Part shown: positions 53,230-63,131 of the stretch, in pieces | How the letters are laid out: every line of letters begins with the position of its first letter | Numbering within the stretch: the stretch's first letter is position 1 | Origin: JAWKVD01 sp041398225 | GTDB lineage: Bacteria > Pseudomonadota > Alphaproteobacteria > Caulobacterales > Hyphomonadaceae | Assembly (NCBI GenBank): GCA_041398225.1 | Contig: JAWKVD010000009.1 | Location: forward strand, 93,063-157,062 | Length of the DNA stretch: 64,000 bases | Direction of reading: 5' to 3' | Position numbers and translations under genes: made by a program | Notes under the pieces: model-generated | Told to the model about the DNA's origin: nothing | The model's input: the letters and a program-made list of their open reading frames with translations, nothing else | Database searches by the model: none

Positions 53230-54183
53230 TCAGCCCCACGGCCCCGGCTTGCGCCTCTTGGTGACCGGCACGGCGGTGATCGCAGGCTGGCCGTCGTCGG
53301 CGGACGCTTCCGCATAAGCGCCGGCGGTTCGGCCCTGGTCTGCGAACCGGCGCATCAGCGCCTCGACACGGTTCTGCGTCGACGGGTGGGTCGAGAACAG
53401 GTTGTCGGCGCCGCGTCCCGACAGCGGGTTCATGATGAACATGTGCGCCGTCGCCGGGTTGCGTTCCGCCGCCACGTTGATCGCGCCGCGCCGCGAGATC
53501 GCTTCGATCTTCTGAAGCGCCGAGGCGAGGGCCGCCGGATCGCCGGAAATCTCGGCCCCGCCTGCGTCGGCCTCGTATTCGCGCGCCCGGCTGATCGCGA
53601 ACTGCACCAGGGCCGCGGCCATCGGCGCGACGATCATGATCGCCAGCGTGCCCAGCAGCCCGCCGGGCCGGTCGCGGCCGCCGAAGAAGAACGCGAAATT
53701 GGCGAGCGCGGTGATCGCACCGGCCACGGTCGCCGTCACGGTCATCGTCAGCGTGTCGCGGTGTTTCACATGCGCCAGTTCGTGACCCATCACGGCGCGC
53801 ACCTCGCGGCGGTTCATCATCCCGAGCAATCCGGTCGACGCCGCGACGGCGGCGTGTTGCGGGTCCCGCCCGGTCGCAAACGCGTTGGGCTGATCGGACG
53901 GAATGATGGTGATGCGCGGGCGGGGCAGGCCGGCCTTCGCCGCCATGTCCTCGACATCCTCCACATAGGCGCGCACACGCGCGTCGGCATGCGAGGCGTC
54001 GACCTCCTGCGCGCCGTACATCGACAGCACGATCTTGTCGGCGTTCCAGTAGCTCACCAGATTGCCGACCGCCGCGAACGCCAGAGCCACCACCATCCCG
54101 ACCTGGCCGCCGATAAGATAGCCGACGCCGACGAACAGCGCGGTCAGCGCCGCAAGAAGCATGAAGGTCCGAATATGGTTCAA
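53230..54183 (-). CDS. htpX: membrane zinc protease HtpX
   Basis: 317 residues. HtpX degrades damaged inner-membrane proteins in the envelope stress response. Membrane helices at about 6-45, then the zinc site HELAHVKHRD, two more helices, the third ligand region AREYEADAGGAEI, and the STHPSTQNRVEAL signature. The TTG at 54183 was selected as start: GGAGGAG lies 3-5 nt upstream, and the longer frame to 54252 adds an unlike segment. Convergent with cckA. Confidence 0.93.
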   Translation of the reverse strand: MNHIRTFMLLAALTALFVGVGYLIGGQVGMVVALAFAAVGNLVSYWNADKIVLSMYGAQEVDASHADARVRAYVEDVEDMAAKAGLPRPRITIIPSDQPNAFATGRDPQHAAVAASTGLLGMMNRREVRAVMGHELAHVKHRDTLTMTVTATVAGAITALANFAFFFGGRDRPGGLLGTLAIMIVAPMAAALVQFAISRAREYEADAGGAEISGDPAALASALQKIEAISRRGAINVAAERNPATAHMFIMNPLSGRGADNLFSTHPSTQNRVEALMRRFADQGRTAGAYAEASADDGQPAITAVPVTKRRKPGPWG

Positions 54184-54356
54184 GGGTCTCCTCCGGCTGG
54201 GCGAGACGTGTGCTCGCGCAAGAAAGATGTGGTCGCCCGCCTCGTGTCGCAAGCTGGCGACGTCTTGAGAATCCCGTGAACGCGCTCGTGGTTGCGGCCG
54301 GAGTTCGCGCCGAAAATCATGGCCGGGAAGGCGGTCTGAGATCAGGCATTGACCGA

Positions 54357-54390
54357 GTAACCCAAAGGTGACATGAAACCTATAGGTTAC
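54357..54390. promoter_or_regulatory. two matching 16-bp operators upstream of the membrane-protein/XRE pair
   Basis: Site 1 (54357-54372) is GTAACC-CAAA-GGTGAC and site 2 (54375-54390) is GAAACC-TATA-GGTTAC. Both fit G(T/A)AACC-N4-GGT(T/G)AC, with centres 18 bp apart. A TTGACC -35-like box lies at 54349-54354. The arrangement suits cooperative binding of a dimeric regulator, most likely the XRE protein encoded downstream. Confidence 0.6.
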
Positions 54391-54410
54391 ATGCAGTCGG
54401 AACGCAAACC

Positions 54411-54857
54411 ATGCAGACTCTCCGCGATGAAGAAGGCCGCGCCCGGCGGCGTCGGCGCAGCCTGATGGCGGCGCTCGCCATCCTGATCATGACCGCGCTG
54501 CAGGTCCTCACCTTTCGGCGGGAGGTTCTGGAAGCCGGCTCGATCAGGCTGGTCGACGCCGTTCAACTCGCCGGGTTTGTGGTTCTTGCGCTCGTACTTG
54601 CTTTGCGATCGACGACGGCGTTCCGGATGCCCTGGCGACGTCCGGAGCTGAACGATGAACTTGTTGTCCACAATCGCGGCAGCGCCGCGCGATGGGGGTT
54701 CTGGGCGCTGGTCGTTTGCGGCCTCGCGGCCCTGGTCGCCACCTACGCCTTTCATGTCTCGGGCTACGACACGCTGCCGTTTCTCGTCACCATCGGCGTC
54801 GGCGCGGCGGCGGCTCGTTTCGCCTTTCTCGAACGCGAGGAGCCGGCCGAAGAATAG
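54411..54857 (+). CDS. four-helix membrane protein paired with an XRE regulator
   Basis: 148 residues. An Arg-rich start (DEEGRARRRRRS) is followed by four hydrophobic segments (about 18-35, 46-66, 95-113 and 118-137). This kind of protein is often found upstream of a small XRE regulator as here (15-nt gap). No enzymatic motif. The pair is probably one operon under the two operators at 54357-54390. Confidence 0.65.
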   Translation: MQTLRDEEGRARRRRRSLMAALAILIMTALQVLTFRREVLEAGSIRLVDAVQLAGFVVLALVLALRSTTAFRMPWRRPELNDELVVHNRGSAARWGFWALVVCGLAALVATYAFHVSGYDTLPFLVTIGVGAAAARFAFLEREEPAEE

Positions 54858-54872
54858 GCGGACCGCGCGACC

Positions 54873-55079
54873 ATGACCGAACGAAAGCTGGCGAACAGGC
54901 TGAAAGAGGCGCGCGCAAGCCGCAGCCTTACACAGGCCGAACTGGCCGCACTGGTCGGCGTCTCGCGCAAGACGATCAACACCGTCGAGAACGGCGTTTT
55001 CGTCCCCTCGACCGTGCTTGCGCTCAAACTCGCCGAAGCGCTCGGCGAGCGTGTCGAGGATCTGTTCCGGCTGGAATAG
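54873..55079 (+). CDS. small XRE-family helix-turn-helix regulator
   Basis: 68 residues, a single XRE DNA-binding domain: LANRLKEARASRSLTQAELAAL, then VSRKTINTVENGVFVPST and LALKLAEALGERVEDLF. Size and wording resemble YozG-type regulators encoded with small membrane proteins. It probably represses its own operon through the paired operators upstream. Confidence 0.85.
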   Translation: MTERKLANRLKEARASRSLTQAELAALVGVSRKTINTVENGVFVPSTVLALKLAEALGERVEDLFRLE

Positions 55080-55084
55080 CGGGC

Positions 55085-55627
55085 CTATTCCACCGTGATG
55101 GTGATCAGGTCCGACATGATCGGCGGATCGAACAGTTCGTGGTTCTTGTCGCCGAGCATCAGCTGAAGCGTGTGCTGCCCGGGCGGCAGATCCAGAACCG
55201 TTTCGGTCTGTCCGCCGCCGAAATGCTTGTGCTGAGCGTCGTTGGGGATCGCATACTGCATCTCCTCCTCGGAGAGCTGGGTGTCGATCAGAAGGTGGTG
55301 GTGGCCGGTGTTCTCCTTCTCGATCCCCGCCGGCGCTATGCCCATGCCGGTCAGGCCGAAGATCACCCGCACCGGCGATTTCACCGTGTCGCCGTCCTTG
55401 AGGTTCACGAAATAGACCGCCGGGCCGGCGTCGGTCGCGGGCGTGTCCAGCGCGGTCTTGAACGCCTTCAGCCCGTCGAGTTCGCTGGAGAGGTTGTCGA
55501 CGGTGGCGTTCAGCCGGTTGATCGTCTCGGCTTCGCCGCCCTCGCTTCCGGGGGCGGGCGAGCATGCCGACAGGGCCGCTGCGAGGGCGCACGGAGCGGC
55601 GAAGGAAATCCAGCGAGCGATCGTCAT
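55085..55627 (-). CDS. DUF4399 lipoprotein
   Basis: 180 residues. The signal has an Ala-rich core ending in LSAC. A short helical stretch (AETINRLNATVDNLSSEL) follows, then a DUF4399 domain with VYFVNLKDGDTVKSPVRVIFGL, NTGHHHLLID and LPPGQHTLQLMLGD. The triple His may bind metal. GGAG 7 nt upstream supports ATG 55627. The gene is convergent with the XRE gene (5 nt between stops) and 50 nt downstream of the thiolase-like gene. Confidence 0.8.
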   Translation of the reverse strand: MTIARWISFAAPCALAAALSACSPAPGSEGGEAETINRLNATVDNLSSELDGLKAFKTALDTPATDAGPAVYFVNLKDGDTVKSPVRVIFGLTGMGIAPAGIEKENTGHHHLLIDTQLSEEEMQYAIPNDAQHKHFGGGQTETVLDLPPGQHTLQLMLGDKNHELFDPPIMSDLITITVE

Positions 55628-55677
55628 CAGTCGTCTCCTGTCTTTGGAACGGCCGCCGGTCACGGGGCGCACCGCTG

Positions 55678-57201
55678 TCATAGCGGATCGCCTCTCCACT
55701 CGGGAACCCCGCCCACTTCCATTTGAACACGCCCGCGCGCGCCGATCGGAAAAACGTCAGCGGAGGTGAGCTGCGCTATGTCGTCGGCATATTCTGCTGG
55801 AATGCGCGCCAGCGTGCGCGCGCCATTGTTCATCCGGACGATGACGACGCCCTGCACGACCGCGCCGTCGCGATCGTGGATGACCGTGAAGCTCTCGATG
55901 AAGCCGGAACCCTCCGGCGTTGCGTCGGTCGGCGGAACCTCGCCGCGCGCGGCGTCCGCGAGCGCCTGCGCCCCGAAATCGGCGAGCACGGCGTCGCCCT
56001 GCGGATCGCGAGACGCGATCAGGGCGTGATGCTTGGTGACGAATTCGCCTTGTCCATAGAGAAGCCCGGTCTTCGCGCCGTTGCGCAGGGCGCGAACCAT
56101 CGCGCAGGCGGCGTGGGTCATGTAGTTGTTGAGTGGCGCGCCGAAGAAGCTCAGCCCGCCGGTCACGGTCGGCGAAACGCTTTCCGGCAGGCCCAGCGTG
56201 CGCCGGGCCATTTTCGGCACCACCGGGAAACAGGAATACAGCTCCAGCGCGTCAAAGCCGCCGCTTTCGGCCTGCGCTTCAGTCGCCCGCGTCATGGCGT
56301 TGAGCACCGCATCCTGCGCCGGACTGTGGGCGTAGGTGTCCCGCGCAAGGTAGTCGCGCGGTTCGTTGGCGCTGGCGCCCGCGCCGATGAAGGCCAGCCG
56401 GTCCTCGTCGACGCCTGCCGCGCGCGCCGCCGCCAGCGAGGTCACCAGCACGGCGGCGCCCTGGTTCACGTTCGGATTGGCGACCATGCGTTTGGTGTAG
56501 GGCCAAGCGATCAGCCGGTTGTCGGGCGAGGGCGTCGCGATGTCTTCCGCCGAAAGCGCCCGCCGCAGCCAGGCGAACGGATTGTCGGCGGCGACCCGCG
56601 AATAGGCCGACCACAGCCGCGCGGATTCCGCCTGCGCTTCGCGAGGGCTCTGTCCCCAGGCATGGGCCGTCGCCGCCTCGTAGAACGGATAGACCGTCAC
56701 CGGCATGGCGACGCCGAGTTGCGCGGCCAGCGGATGCACGAACTCGGCGGCGCGCATCAGCTTGGGCGCGCGCGTCGCATAGGGCGTCCATGGCAGGTCC
56801 ACCCCTTCGCGTTTCGCGCGGTTGACGGCGTGTTGCGCTTCGGCGCCTACAACCAGCCCCGCGCGGCTTTCGCCTCGGGCGATGCGTCGCGCCGCTTCGT
56901 GCAGGTAGCGCACCGGGCTCTCCCCGCCCACCGGCCCGTAAACGCAGCGCGCGGGCGAAATCGAAAGCCGCTCTGCGAGCCGCGCCGGCAGATCGTCATA
57001 GCGCCACGACACCAGCCCCACGATGTCGATGGAATCGACCAGCCCCAGCAGGCCGTTGGCGTCCGCCTCGGCGCGCCGCGCGGCTTCGGCCATCAGCGCC
57101 AGCGGTTCGAGCGCGTCATGAACGTCCGCCGGGCGGTCCGTGATCTCGCCGATCCCGGCGATGACGGGAATGCGGTCTGCGGGAAGAGCGCTTGCGGTCA
57201 T
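55678..57201 (-). CDS. thiolase-like acetyl-CoA acetyltransferase family protein
   Basis: 507 residues from ATG 57201; ATGs at 57210 and 57213 are also near GGAG. The thiolase fold is visible in VVGAEAQHAVNRAKREG, NVNQGAAVLVTSLAAARAAGV, and LELYSCFPVVPKMA. It has GGLSFFGAPLNNYMTHAACAM, corresponding to the GGA.xxHPxGATG region of thiolases but without the normal His. A C-terminal extension (about 400-507) follows. The usual active cysteines are not all obvious, so it may act as an SCP2-like thiolase or a non-canonical relative. Confidence 0.75.
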   Translation of the reverse strand: MTASALPADRIPVIAGIGEITDRPADVHDALEPLALMAEAARRAEADANGLLGLVDSIDIVGLVSWRYDDLPARLAERLSISPARCVYGPVGGESPVRYLHEAARRIARGESRAGLVVGAEAQHAVNRAKREGVDLPWTPYATRAPKLMRAAEFVHPLAAQLGVAMPVTVYPFYEAATAHAWGQSPREAQAESARLWSAYSRVAADNPFAWLRRALSAEDIATPSPDNRLIAWPYTKRMVANPNVNQGAAVLVTSLAAARAAGVDEDRLAFIGAGASANEPRDYLARDTYAHSPAQDAVLNAMTRATEAQAESGGFDALELYSCFPVVPKMARRTLGLPESVSPTVTGGLSFFGAPLNNYMTHAACAMVRALRNGAKTGLLYGQGEFVTKHHALIASRDPQGDAVLADFGAQALADAARGEVPPTDATPEGSGFIESFTVIHDRDGAVVQGVVIVRMNNGARTLARIPAEYADDIAQLTSADVFPIGARGRVQMEVGGVPEWRGDPL

Positions 57202-57359
57202 GGTCGGCATCATTCTCCGCACCGTCGATGTGGGCAAGGGAAGCCGCGAGCCCGGTCTGCGGCGCCCGGGTGATCATGCCGCAACTTCGGTGTAAAAAAG
57301 CGGGGCGAGCGTCGCGGCGCGACAGCGGCGTCGCGGACGGTCAAGGTGGGAGGAAAGCG

Positions 57360-57524
57360 ATGGCGACCGGCCTGTTCACCGAGGGCGACAGCGTGCACGT
57401 TCTTTACGGTCGGCACGCCTTTCCGGTTCCTGCGGAATACTACGAGGATCGCGGCTACGAGCCGCCCCGGCGCGACCTGCCGACGCGCGAGCAGTACGAG
57501 GCCGCCGCCGGCGGAGATGGCTGA
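57360..57524 (+). CDS. 54-residue small protein
   Basis: A strong ribosome site (GGAGGAAAGCG) directly precedes the ATG. The product is hydrophilic, with Tyr/Arg/Glu-rich EYYEDRGYEPPRRDLPTREQYEA and no membrane segment. No family recognised. Divergent from the thiolase-like gene. The ribosome site and protein-like wording argue that it is real. Confidence 0.5.
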   Translation: MATGLFTEGDSVHVLYGRHAFPVPAEYYEDRGYEPPRRDLPTREQYEAAAGGDG

Positions 57525-57687
57525 GCCGCTGCCAGCTCTCCGCCCCCTCGCGAGTTAGCCCAATCCAGCAACACCATATCCGAACCGGCAATGGCCGGAT
57601 TCGCAACGAAGCGCGCGAAGATCCCGCACGCGCCTCGCGATCGGCGGGAAACGCCGAACTGAGGCAGTACCTCGATATTCCCTATTT

Positions 57688-57710
57688 GTTCTCGTGAACA
57701 TTTGTGGTAC
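57688..57710 (+). promoter_or_regulatory. candidate LexA-type operator before recA
   Basis: GTTC-TCGT-GAAC (57688-57699) overlaps GAAC-N7-GTAC (57696-57710). The alphaproteobacterial SOS box is GTTC-N7-GTTC or its complement GAAC-N7-GAAC, so the second has one mismatch. It lies 69 nt before the recA ATG. Confidence 0.4.
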
Positions 57711-57778
57711 ACGGGGGTCAATTGGGGACCGGAACGGCGTTTACCGAACCCGCGCCTCGTGTCAGATGGAGAACCTAG

Positions 57779-58867
<1,089 letters not shown>

Positions 58868-59257
58868 GCTTCGCGGCGTCCCGTCGGACGCAAGCGGCCC
58901 AGGTCCCGGCGATGGCCGGGATCTGCGGCAGGTCTCCATCACCTTGCAGGGCTTCTGCGCAGCCCGTTCTGCGGCGATCGCTGATAGCGACCGCCTGCGG
59001 GGCGGGCTTTTCCCTGTGGAGAACCGCTTGTCGCCCGGCGCGGCCGGCTGAAGCCGCTGCTGGGCGGGGCGAGGGGCGGTCTTGCTTGGCGCCGTTGGCG
59101 GCAAAGCCTATATCGCGGGGCTGGGTCCGGTCGGGCGCGTGGGGCATGATTGGTGCGCCGCGCGCCGGCTTTGGTCCGGATCGGTCCGAAGATGCGCTTC
59201 GGTCCATGAAACGCCGCCTGATCTTGCGCCTGATCTCGTCTGTGGAGCCTTCGCCTG
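58868..59257. terminator. recA-alaS gap with terminator-like hairpins
   Basis: 390 bp without a gene. TCCCGGC-GATG-GCCGGGA (58904-58921) is a stem without T-run. CCGCC-N5-GGCGG followed by GCTTTT (58991-59011) looks like the recA terminator. The remainder up to alaS shows no gene; its promoter should lie here but no clear box is seen. Confidence 0.45.
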
Positions 59258-61984
59258 ATGTCGACGCCTCGCCGCCCCGCCTCCCCCTCGCGTGGAGCGA
59301 CGACCGCCGCCACGGACAGCTCCGGCACGCCCGGCTCGGTCAACGGCATCCGGTCGGCCTTCCTCGATTTCTTCGCGTCCAAAGGCCACACGGTTAAGCC
59401 GTCCGCGCCGCTGGTGCCGCAGGGCGATGCGACGCTCCTGTTCACCAATGCGGGCATGGTGCCGTTCAAGAACATCTTCACCGGCGTCGAGAAGCCGTTC
59501 GCGCCGCGCGCCACGACGTCTCAGAAGTGCGTGCGCGCCGGCGGCAAACACAACGATCTCGACAATGTCGGCTACACCGCCCGCCACCACACCTTCTTCG
59601 AAATGCTGGGGAACTTTTCCTTCGGCGACTACTTCAAGGAAGAAGCGATCTCCTACGCCTGGGAGCTGGTGACCAAAGTGTTCCAGCTCAATCAGGAGCG
59701 GCTGCTGGTCACCGTCTATTCCGAGGACGAGGAGGCCGCCGCCCTCTGGCGCAAGATCGCCGGCCTGTCCGACAGCAAGATCATCCGCATCCCGACATCG
59801 GATAATTTCTGGTCCATGGGCGACACCGGCCCGTGCGGTCCCTGTTCGGAAATCTTCTACGATCGCGGCGATCGCATCTGGGGCGGCCCGCCCGGATCGG
59901 CCGAGGAGGATGGCGACCGTTTCACCGAATTCTGGAACCTCGTCTTCATGCAGTTCGATCAGTCGGCGGACGGAACCCGCACGCCGCTGCCCAAGCCCTC
60001 GATCGATACGGGCATGGGCCTCGAACGCATCGCCTCCATCCTGCAGGGCGTGGACTCGAACTACGAGACCGACCTGTTCGTGCATCTCATCACCGCCGCC
60101 GAAGAGGTCTACCGCCAGAAGGCCGAGGGCGAACACACCGCCTCCTTCCGGGTCATCGCCGACCATCTGCGCGCCAGTTCGTTCCTGATCGCCGACGGCG
60201 TGACACCTTCGAACGAAGGGCGCGGCTATGTCCTGCGCCGCATCATGCGCCGCGCCATGCGCCACGGGCACATTCTCGGTGCGCGCGAACCGTCCATGTA
60301 CCGGCTGGTCGGCTCGCTGGTCGAGGAGATGGGCGCGGCCTATCCCGAACTTGGCCGCGCGCAGGCTGCGATCGAAAGCGCGCTCAGCCAGGAAGAGGCC
60401 AGCTTCCAGCGCACGCTGGGCCGCGGTCTCGCCCTGCTCGACGAAGCGACCGCGGGCTTCAAACAGGGCGATGTGCTGCCCGGCGACACCGCCTTCCGTC
60501 TTTACGACACCTACGGCTTCCCGATCGACCTGACCCAGGACGTGCTGCGCGCCCGCGGACTTGGCGTCGACGAGAAAGGCTTCGAGTCGGCGATGGCCGA
60601 TCAACGCGCCCGCAGCCAGGAAAGCTGGAAGGGTTCAGGCGAACAGGGCTCGGGGGAAATCTGGTTCTCCGTGCGCGACGCCTCCGGCGCCACGAATTTC
60701 CAGGGGTATGATTTCGAGGAATCGTCCGGCCGGCTGGTCGCCATTCTGGCCGGGGCCGAAAAGCGCGAAGCCCTCAAGGCGGGCGATAAGGCCGAACTCG
60801 TGTTCGACCAGACGCCCTTCTACGCTGAAAGCGGCGGACAGGCCGGCGACCGGGGCGAGATCCTGTTCCCCGGCGGCGCGCGCTTCCGCGTCGACGACGT
60901 CCAGAAACGCGCGGGCGACGTGTTCGCCCATGTCGGCGAAATGCTCGCTGGCGAAGCGGCGCTCGGCGATGTGGCGGAACTCAAGATCGATCATGTCCGG
61001 CGCGCGAAAATCCGCGCCAACCATTCGGCCACCCATCTGGCGCACGCCGCGTTGCGCAACCGGCTGGGGCCGCATGTCACGCAGAAGGGCTCGCTGGTCG
61101 AGGCCGACTATTTCCGCTTCGACTTTTCGCACAACGCGCCGATGACGCGTGAGGACATCGACGCGGTGGAGGCCGAGGTCAACGCGGTCATCCGGCAGAA
61201 CGCGCCGGCGGAAACCCGCGAAATGGCGCCGGAAGCGGCGATCGAGGCGGGCGCCATGGCGCTGTTCGGCGAGAAATACGGCGACAGCGTTCGGGTTTTG
61301 CGTCTGGGCAATTCGGTCGCCAAGGCGAACGCGCCCTATTCGGTCGAACTGTGCGGCGGCACCCACGTTGCGCGCACCGGCGACATCGCCCTGTTCGTCA
61401 TCACCTCCGAAAGCGGCGTCTCGGCCGGCGTGCGCCGGATCGAGGCGGCGACCGGCGAAGCAGCGTGGGCCTATCTCAAGGGGCGCGCCGCGATCGCGCG
61501 AGACGTCGCCGATCAGCTCAAGGCGCCGGTGGGCGAGGCGCTGTCGCGTGTCGTTGCGCTGGGCGAGCAGCGCCGCAAGCTGGAGCAGGAGCTGGCCGAC
61601 GCCCGCCGCAAGCTGGCGATGGGCGGCGGCGGGTCCGGCGCGGCTGGTCCCGAGGAGGTCGGCGGCGTCAAATTCATCGGGCGCGTAGCCGAAGGTCTGG
61701 CCGCGAAGGATCTCAAGTCGATGGCCGACGACGCCAAGAAACAGCTTGGGTCCGGCGTCGCCGTTCTGGTTGCGGTCAATGACGGCAAGGCGGCCGTGGT
61801 CGTCGGCGTCACCGATGATCTGGTTGCGACCCACAGCGCGGTCGATCTGGTGAAGGCGGCGGCGGTCGCGGTCGGCGGCAAGGGCGGCGGCGGCCGGCCC
61901 GACATGGCGCAGGCTGGCGGTCCCGACGGCGACAAGGCGCAAGCGGCCATCGATGCGGTGAAGGCGGCGCTCACCGGCGGGTGA
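59258..61984 (+). CDS. alaS: alanyl-tRNA synthetase
   Basis: 908 residues. It charges tRNA-Ala and edits mischarged Ser/Gly. Class II catalytic domain from IRSAFLDFFASKGHTV, with TNAGMVPFKNIF and ARHHTFFEMLGNFSFGDYF (in part). Editing-domain zinc ligands are NHSATH (H589, H593) and CGGTHV (C699, H703), and a C-Ala domain follows. The first 28 residues are a Ser/Pro/Thr-rich extension. Directly preceded by recA, the same order as in Caulobacter crescentus. Confidence 0.97.
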   Translation: MSTPRRPASPSRGATTAATDSSGTPGSVNGIRSAFLDFFASKGHTVKPSAPLVPQGDATLLFTNAGMVPFKNIFTGVEKPFAPRATTSQKCVRAGGKHNDLDNVGYTARHHTFFEMLGNFSFGDYFKEEAISYAWELVTKVFQLNQERLLVTVYSEDEEAAALWRKIAGLSDSKIIRIPTSDNFWSMGDTGPCGPCSEIFYDRGDRIWGGPPGSAEEDGDRFTEFWNLVFMQFDQSADGTRTPLPKPSIDTGMGLERIASILQGVDSNYETDLFVHLITAAEEVYRQKAEGEHTASFRVIADHLRASSFLIADGVTPSNEGRGYVLRRIMRRAMRHGHILGAREPSMYRLVGSLVEEMGAAYPELGRAQAAIESALSQEEASFQRTLGRGLALLDEATAGFKQGDVLPGDTAFRLYDTYGFPIDLTQDVLRARGLGVDEKGFESAMADQRARSQESWKGSGEQGSGEIWFSVRDASGATNFQGYDFEESSGRLVAILAGAEKREALKAGDKAELVFDQTPFYAESGGQAGDRGEILFPGGARFRVDDVQKRAGDVFAHVGEMLAGEAALGDVAELKIDHVRRAKIRANHSATHLAHAALRNRLGPHVTQKGSLVEADYFRFDFSHNAPMTREDIDAVEAEVNAVIRQNAPAETREMAPEAAIEAGAMALFGEKYGDSVRVLRLGNSVAKANAPYSVELCGGTHVARTGDIALFVITSESGVSAGVRRIEAATGEAAWAYLKGRAAIARDVADQLKAPVGEALSRVVALGEQRRKLEQELADARRKLAMGGGGSGAAGPEEVGGVKFIGRVAEGLAAKDLKSMADDAKKQLGSGVAVLVAVNDGKAAVVVGVTDDLVATHSAVDLVKAAAVAVGGKGGGGRPDMAQAGGPDGDKAQAAIDAVKAALTGG

Positions 61985-62005
61985 TCGTCTGCGTTCAGGC
62001 GAACC

Positions 62006-62389
62006 TCAGAGATAGGCGCCGAGGATGCCGAGCGCGCCCGCCGCGGCGGTGAGCGCGCATATGCCCGTCTCGAAGCGCGACGCGTTCAGGCGCAGCGAAA
62101 GCAATAACCTCAACACCCCTGCGGCGGCGCCGAGACCGCCCAGGATCAGCCCCGCGAAATGGGCGTCGGCATGTCGTGCGACGTGGCCGAAGCCGAGCAG
62201 CATCGCGAGCAGGACGAGCGAGGTGAGGTGACGGCCATACCAGGCGTCCATCCGCAGGAAGGCGTCGCCGGAAGCGATGTCGTTGTCGTTCTCCCCGGCG
62301 CCGGGCGCAGGCGGCGTGCGGCCCGCGAACAGGTGCATCACAAGCGCGAACGCGCATAGGCCGCTGGCGATCAGGAAGGCGTAGCTCAT
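62006..62389 (-). CDS. four-helix membrane protein, unknown function
   Basis: 127 residues. The N-terminal helix (about 3-20), a hydrophilic loop with ENDNDIASGDAFLRMDAWYGRH, and three further helices (about 54-70, 76-97, 107-127). Two conserved-looking His (YGRHLTS, GFGHVARHADAHF) could bind metal or haem. Convergent with alaS. Family not recognised. Confidence 0.6.
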   Translation of the reverse strand: MSYAFLIASGLCAFALVMHLFAGRTPPAPGAGENDNDIASGDAFLRMDAWYGRHLTSLVLLAMLLGFGHVARHADAHFAGLILGGLGAAAGVLRLLLSLRLNASRFETGICALTAAAGALGILGAYL

Positions 62390-62429
62390 GCTGCGTCGTC
62401 CACGGCGCGTGCGGGCGGTCTTGCGAGCG

Positions 62430-62639
62430 CTAGGTGCGCGCCTTCAGGGCCGACGAGAAATCCGCCAGCGTCTGGATGTAGTCGCCGCTTTCGCGCAGGC
62501 GCTGCACGTACAGCTCCAGGATCTGGCGGGCGGCGACGCCGGCCTCGAGGCCGCATCGTTCGGCCTGTTCGGAGAATACGCGCTTCGAGTCCGGGTCCAG
62601 ACGGACCGTGATCGGCTGTTTGTTGGCTGTCTTTGTCAT
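62430..62639 (-). CDS. small ribbon-helix-helix-like protein
   Basis: 69 residues from the ATG at 62639. QPITVRLDPDSKRVFSEQAERCG reads as the beta strand and first helix of a ribbon-helix-helix DNA-binding protein, followed by VAARQILELYVQRLRE. Divergent from a second protein of similar build (62725) across an 85-bp gap that holds nested inverted repeats. The two may form an autoregulated module. No toxin is adjacent. Confidence 0.6.
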   Translation of the reverse strand: MTKTANKQPITVRLDPDSKRVFSEQAERCGLEAGVAARQILELYVQRLRESGDYIQTLADFSSALKART

Positions 62640-62696
62640 GAGAGGGCGTCCCTCGGCTGCTCCGGGCAGCGCCCGGTATGATTCGTCTTGCGCTGA

Positions 62697-62722
62697 TTGC
62701 ATTAACAATGCAAGTACATTGT
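62697..62722. promoter_or_regulatory. nested inverted repeats between two RHH-like genes
   Basis: TTGCATT-AAC-AATGCAA (62697-62713) is a perfect 7-bp inverted repeat. It overlaps ACAATG-CAAGTA-CATTGT (62705-62722), a perfect 6-bp inverted repeat. Both sit just upstream of the gene at 62725 and 58 nt from the other start, as expected for an operator read by a dimeric regulator. Confidence 0.6.
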
Positions 62723-62724
62723 CC

Positions 62725-62910
62725 ATGCCCGCCAAGCGCAATGACCCGGAGACCGTCGCCTTCACGATCACGCTGCCGAAAAAGGCCGCGGAGAGCATCG
62801 AGATTCTCGTAAACTCCGGTTTTTATGGCGGTTCTCGCGCCGAAGCCGCCAAGATCATCATTCTCCAGCACCTGCAGGAGCAGTGGAAAGCCGGCAAACT
62901 GCCGGGCTAG
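62725..62910 (+). CDS. small ribbon-helix-helix-like protein
   Basis: 61 residues. VAFTITLPKKAAESIEILVNSG reads as the RHH beta strand and helix 1, then SRAEAAKIIILQHLQEQW as helix 2. Similar in plan to transcription repressors of the ParD/CopG type. No toxin gene follows. It would bind the inverted repeats directly upstream. The ATG at 62725 is within 3 nt of those repeats. Confidence 0.6.
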   Translation: MPAKRNDPETVAFTITLPKKAAESIEILVNSGFYGGSRAEAAKIIILQHLQEQWKAGKLPG

Positions 62911-63131
62911 AGGCCCCCGCGCCGGCCGTCTCCAAATGGTTAACGCGGGTCGCGGGCGTTCACAAAAATACTTCATATAATCAAGCAACTAATTGCAAAT
63001 CCTTAAGGGATTCGCATTTCGTTAACCAATTTCCGGGACACCTGTGGGCGTCCGAGAGCTGCTGATCGCTGCTCTGGGATGCGGGGGCGCCAGGGTGGGT
63101 CCCCGCGCCAGGGTTCCGGGAGACGGATGAC

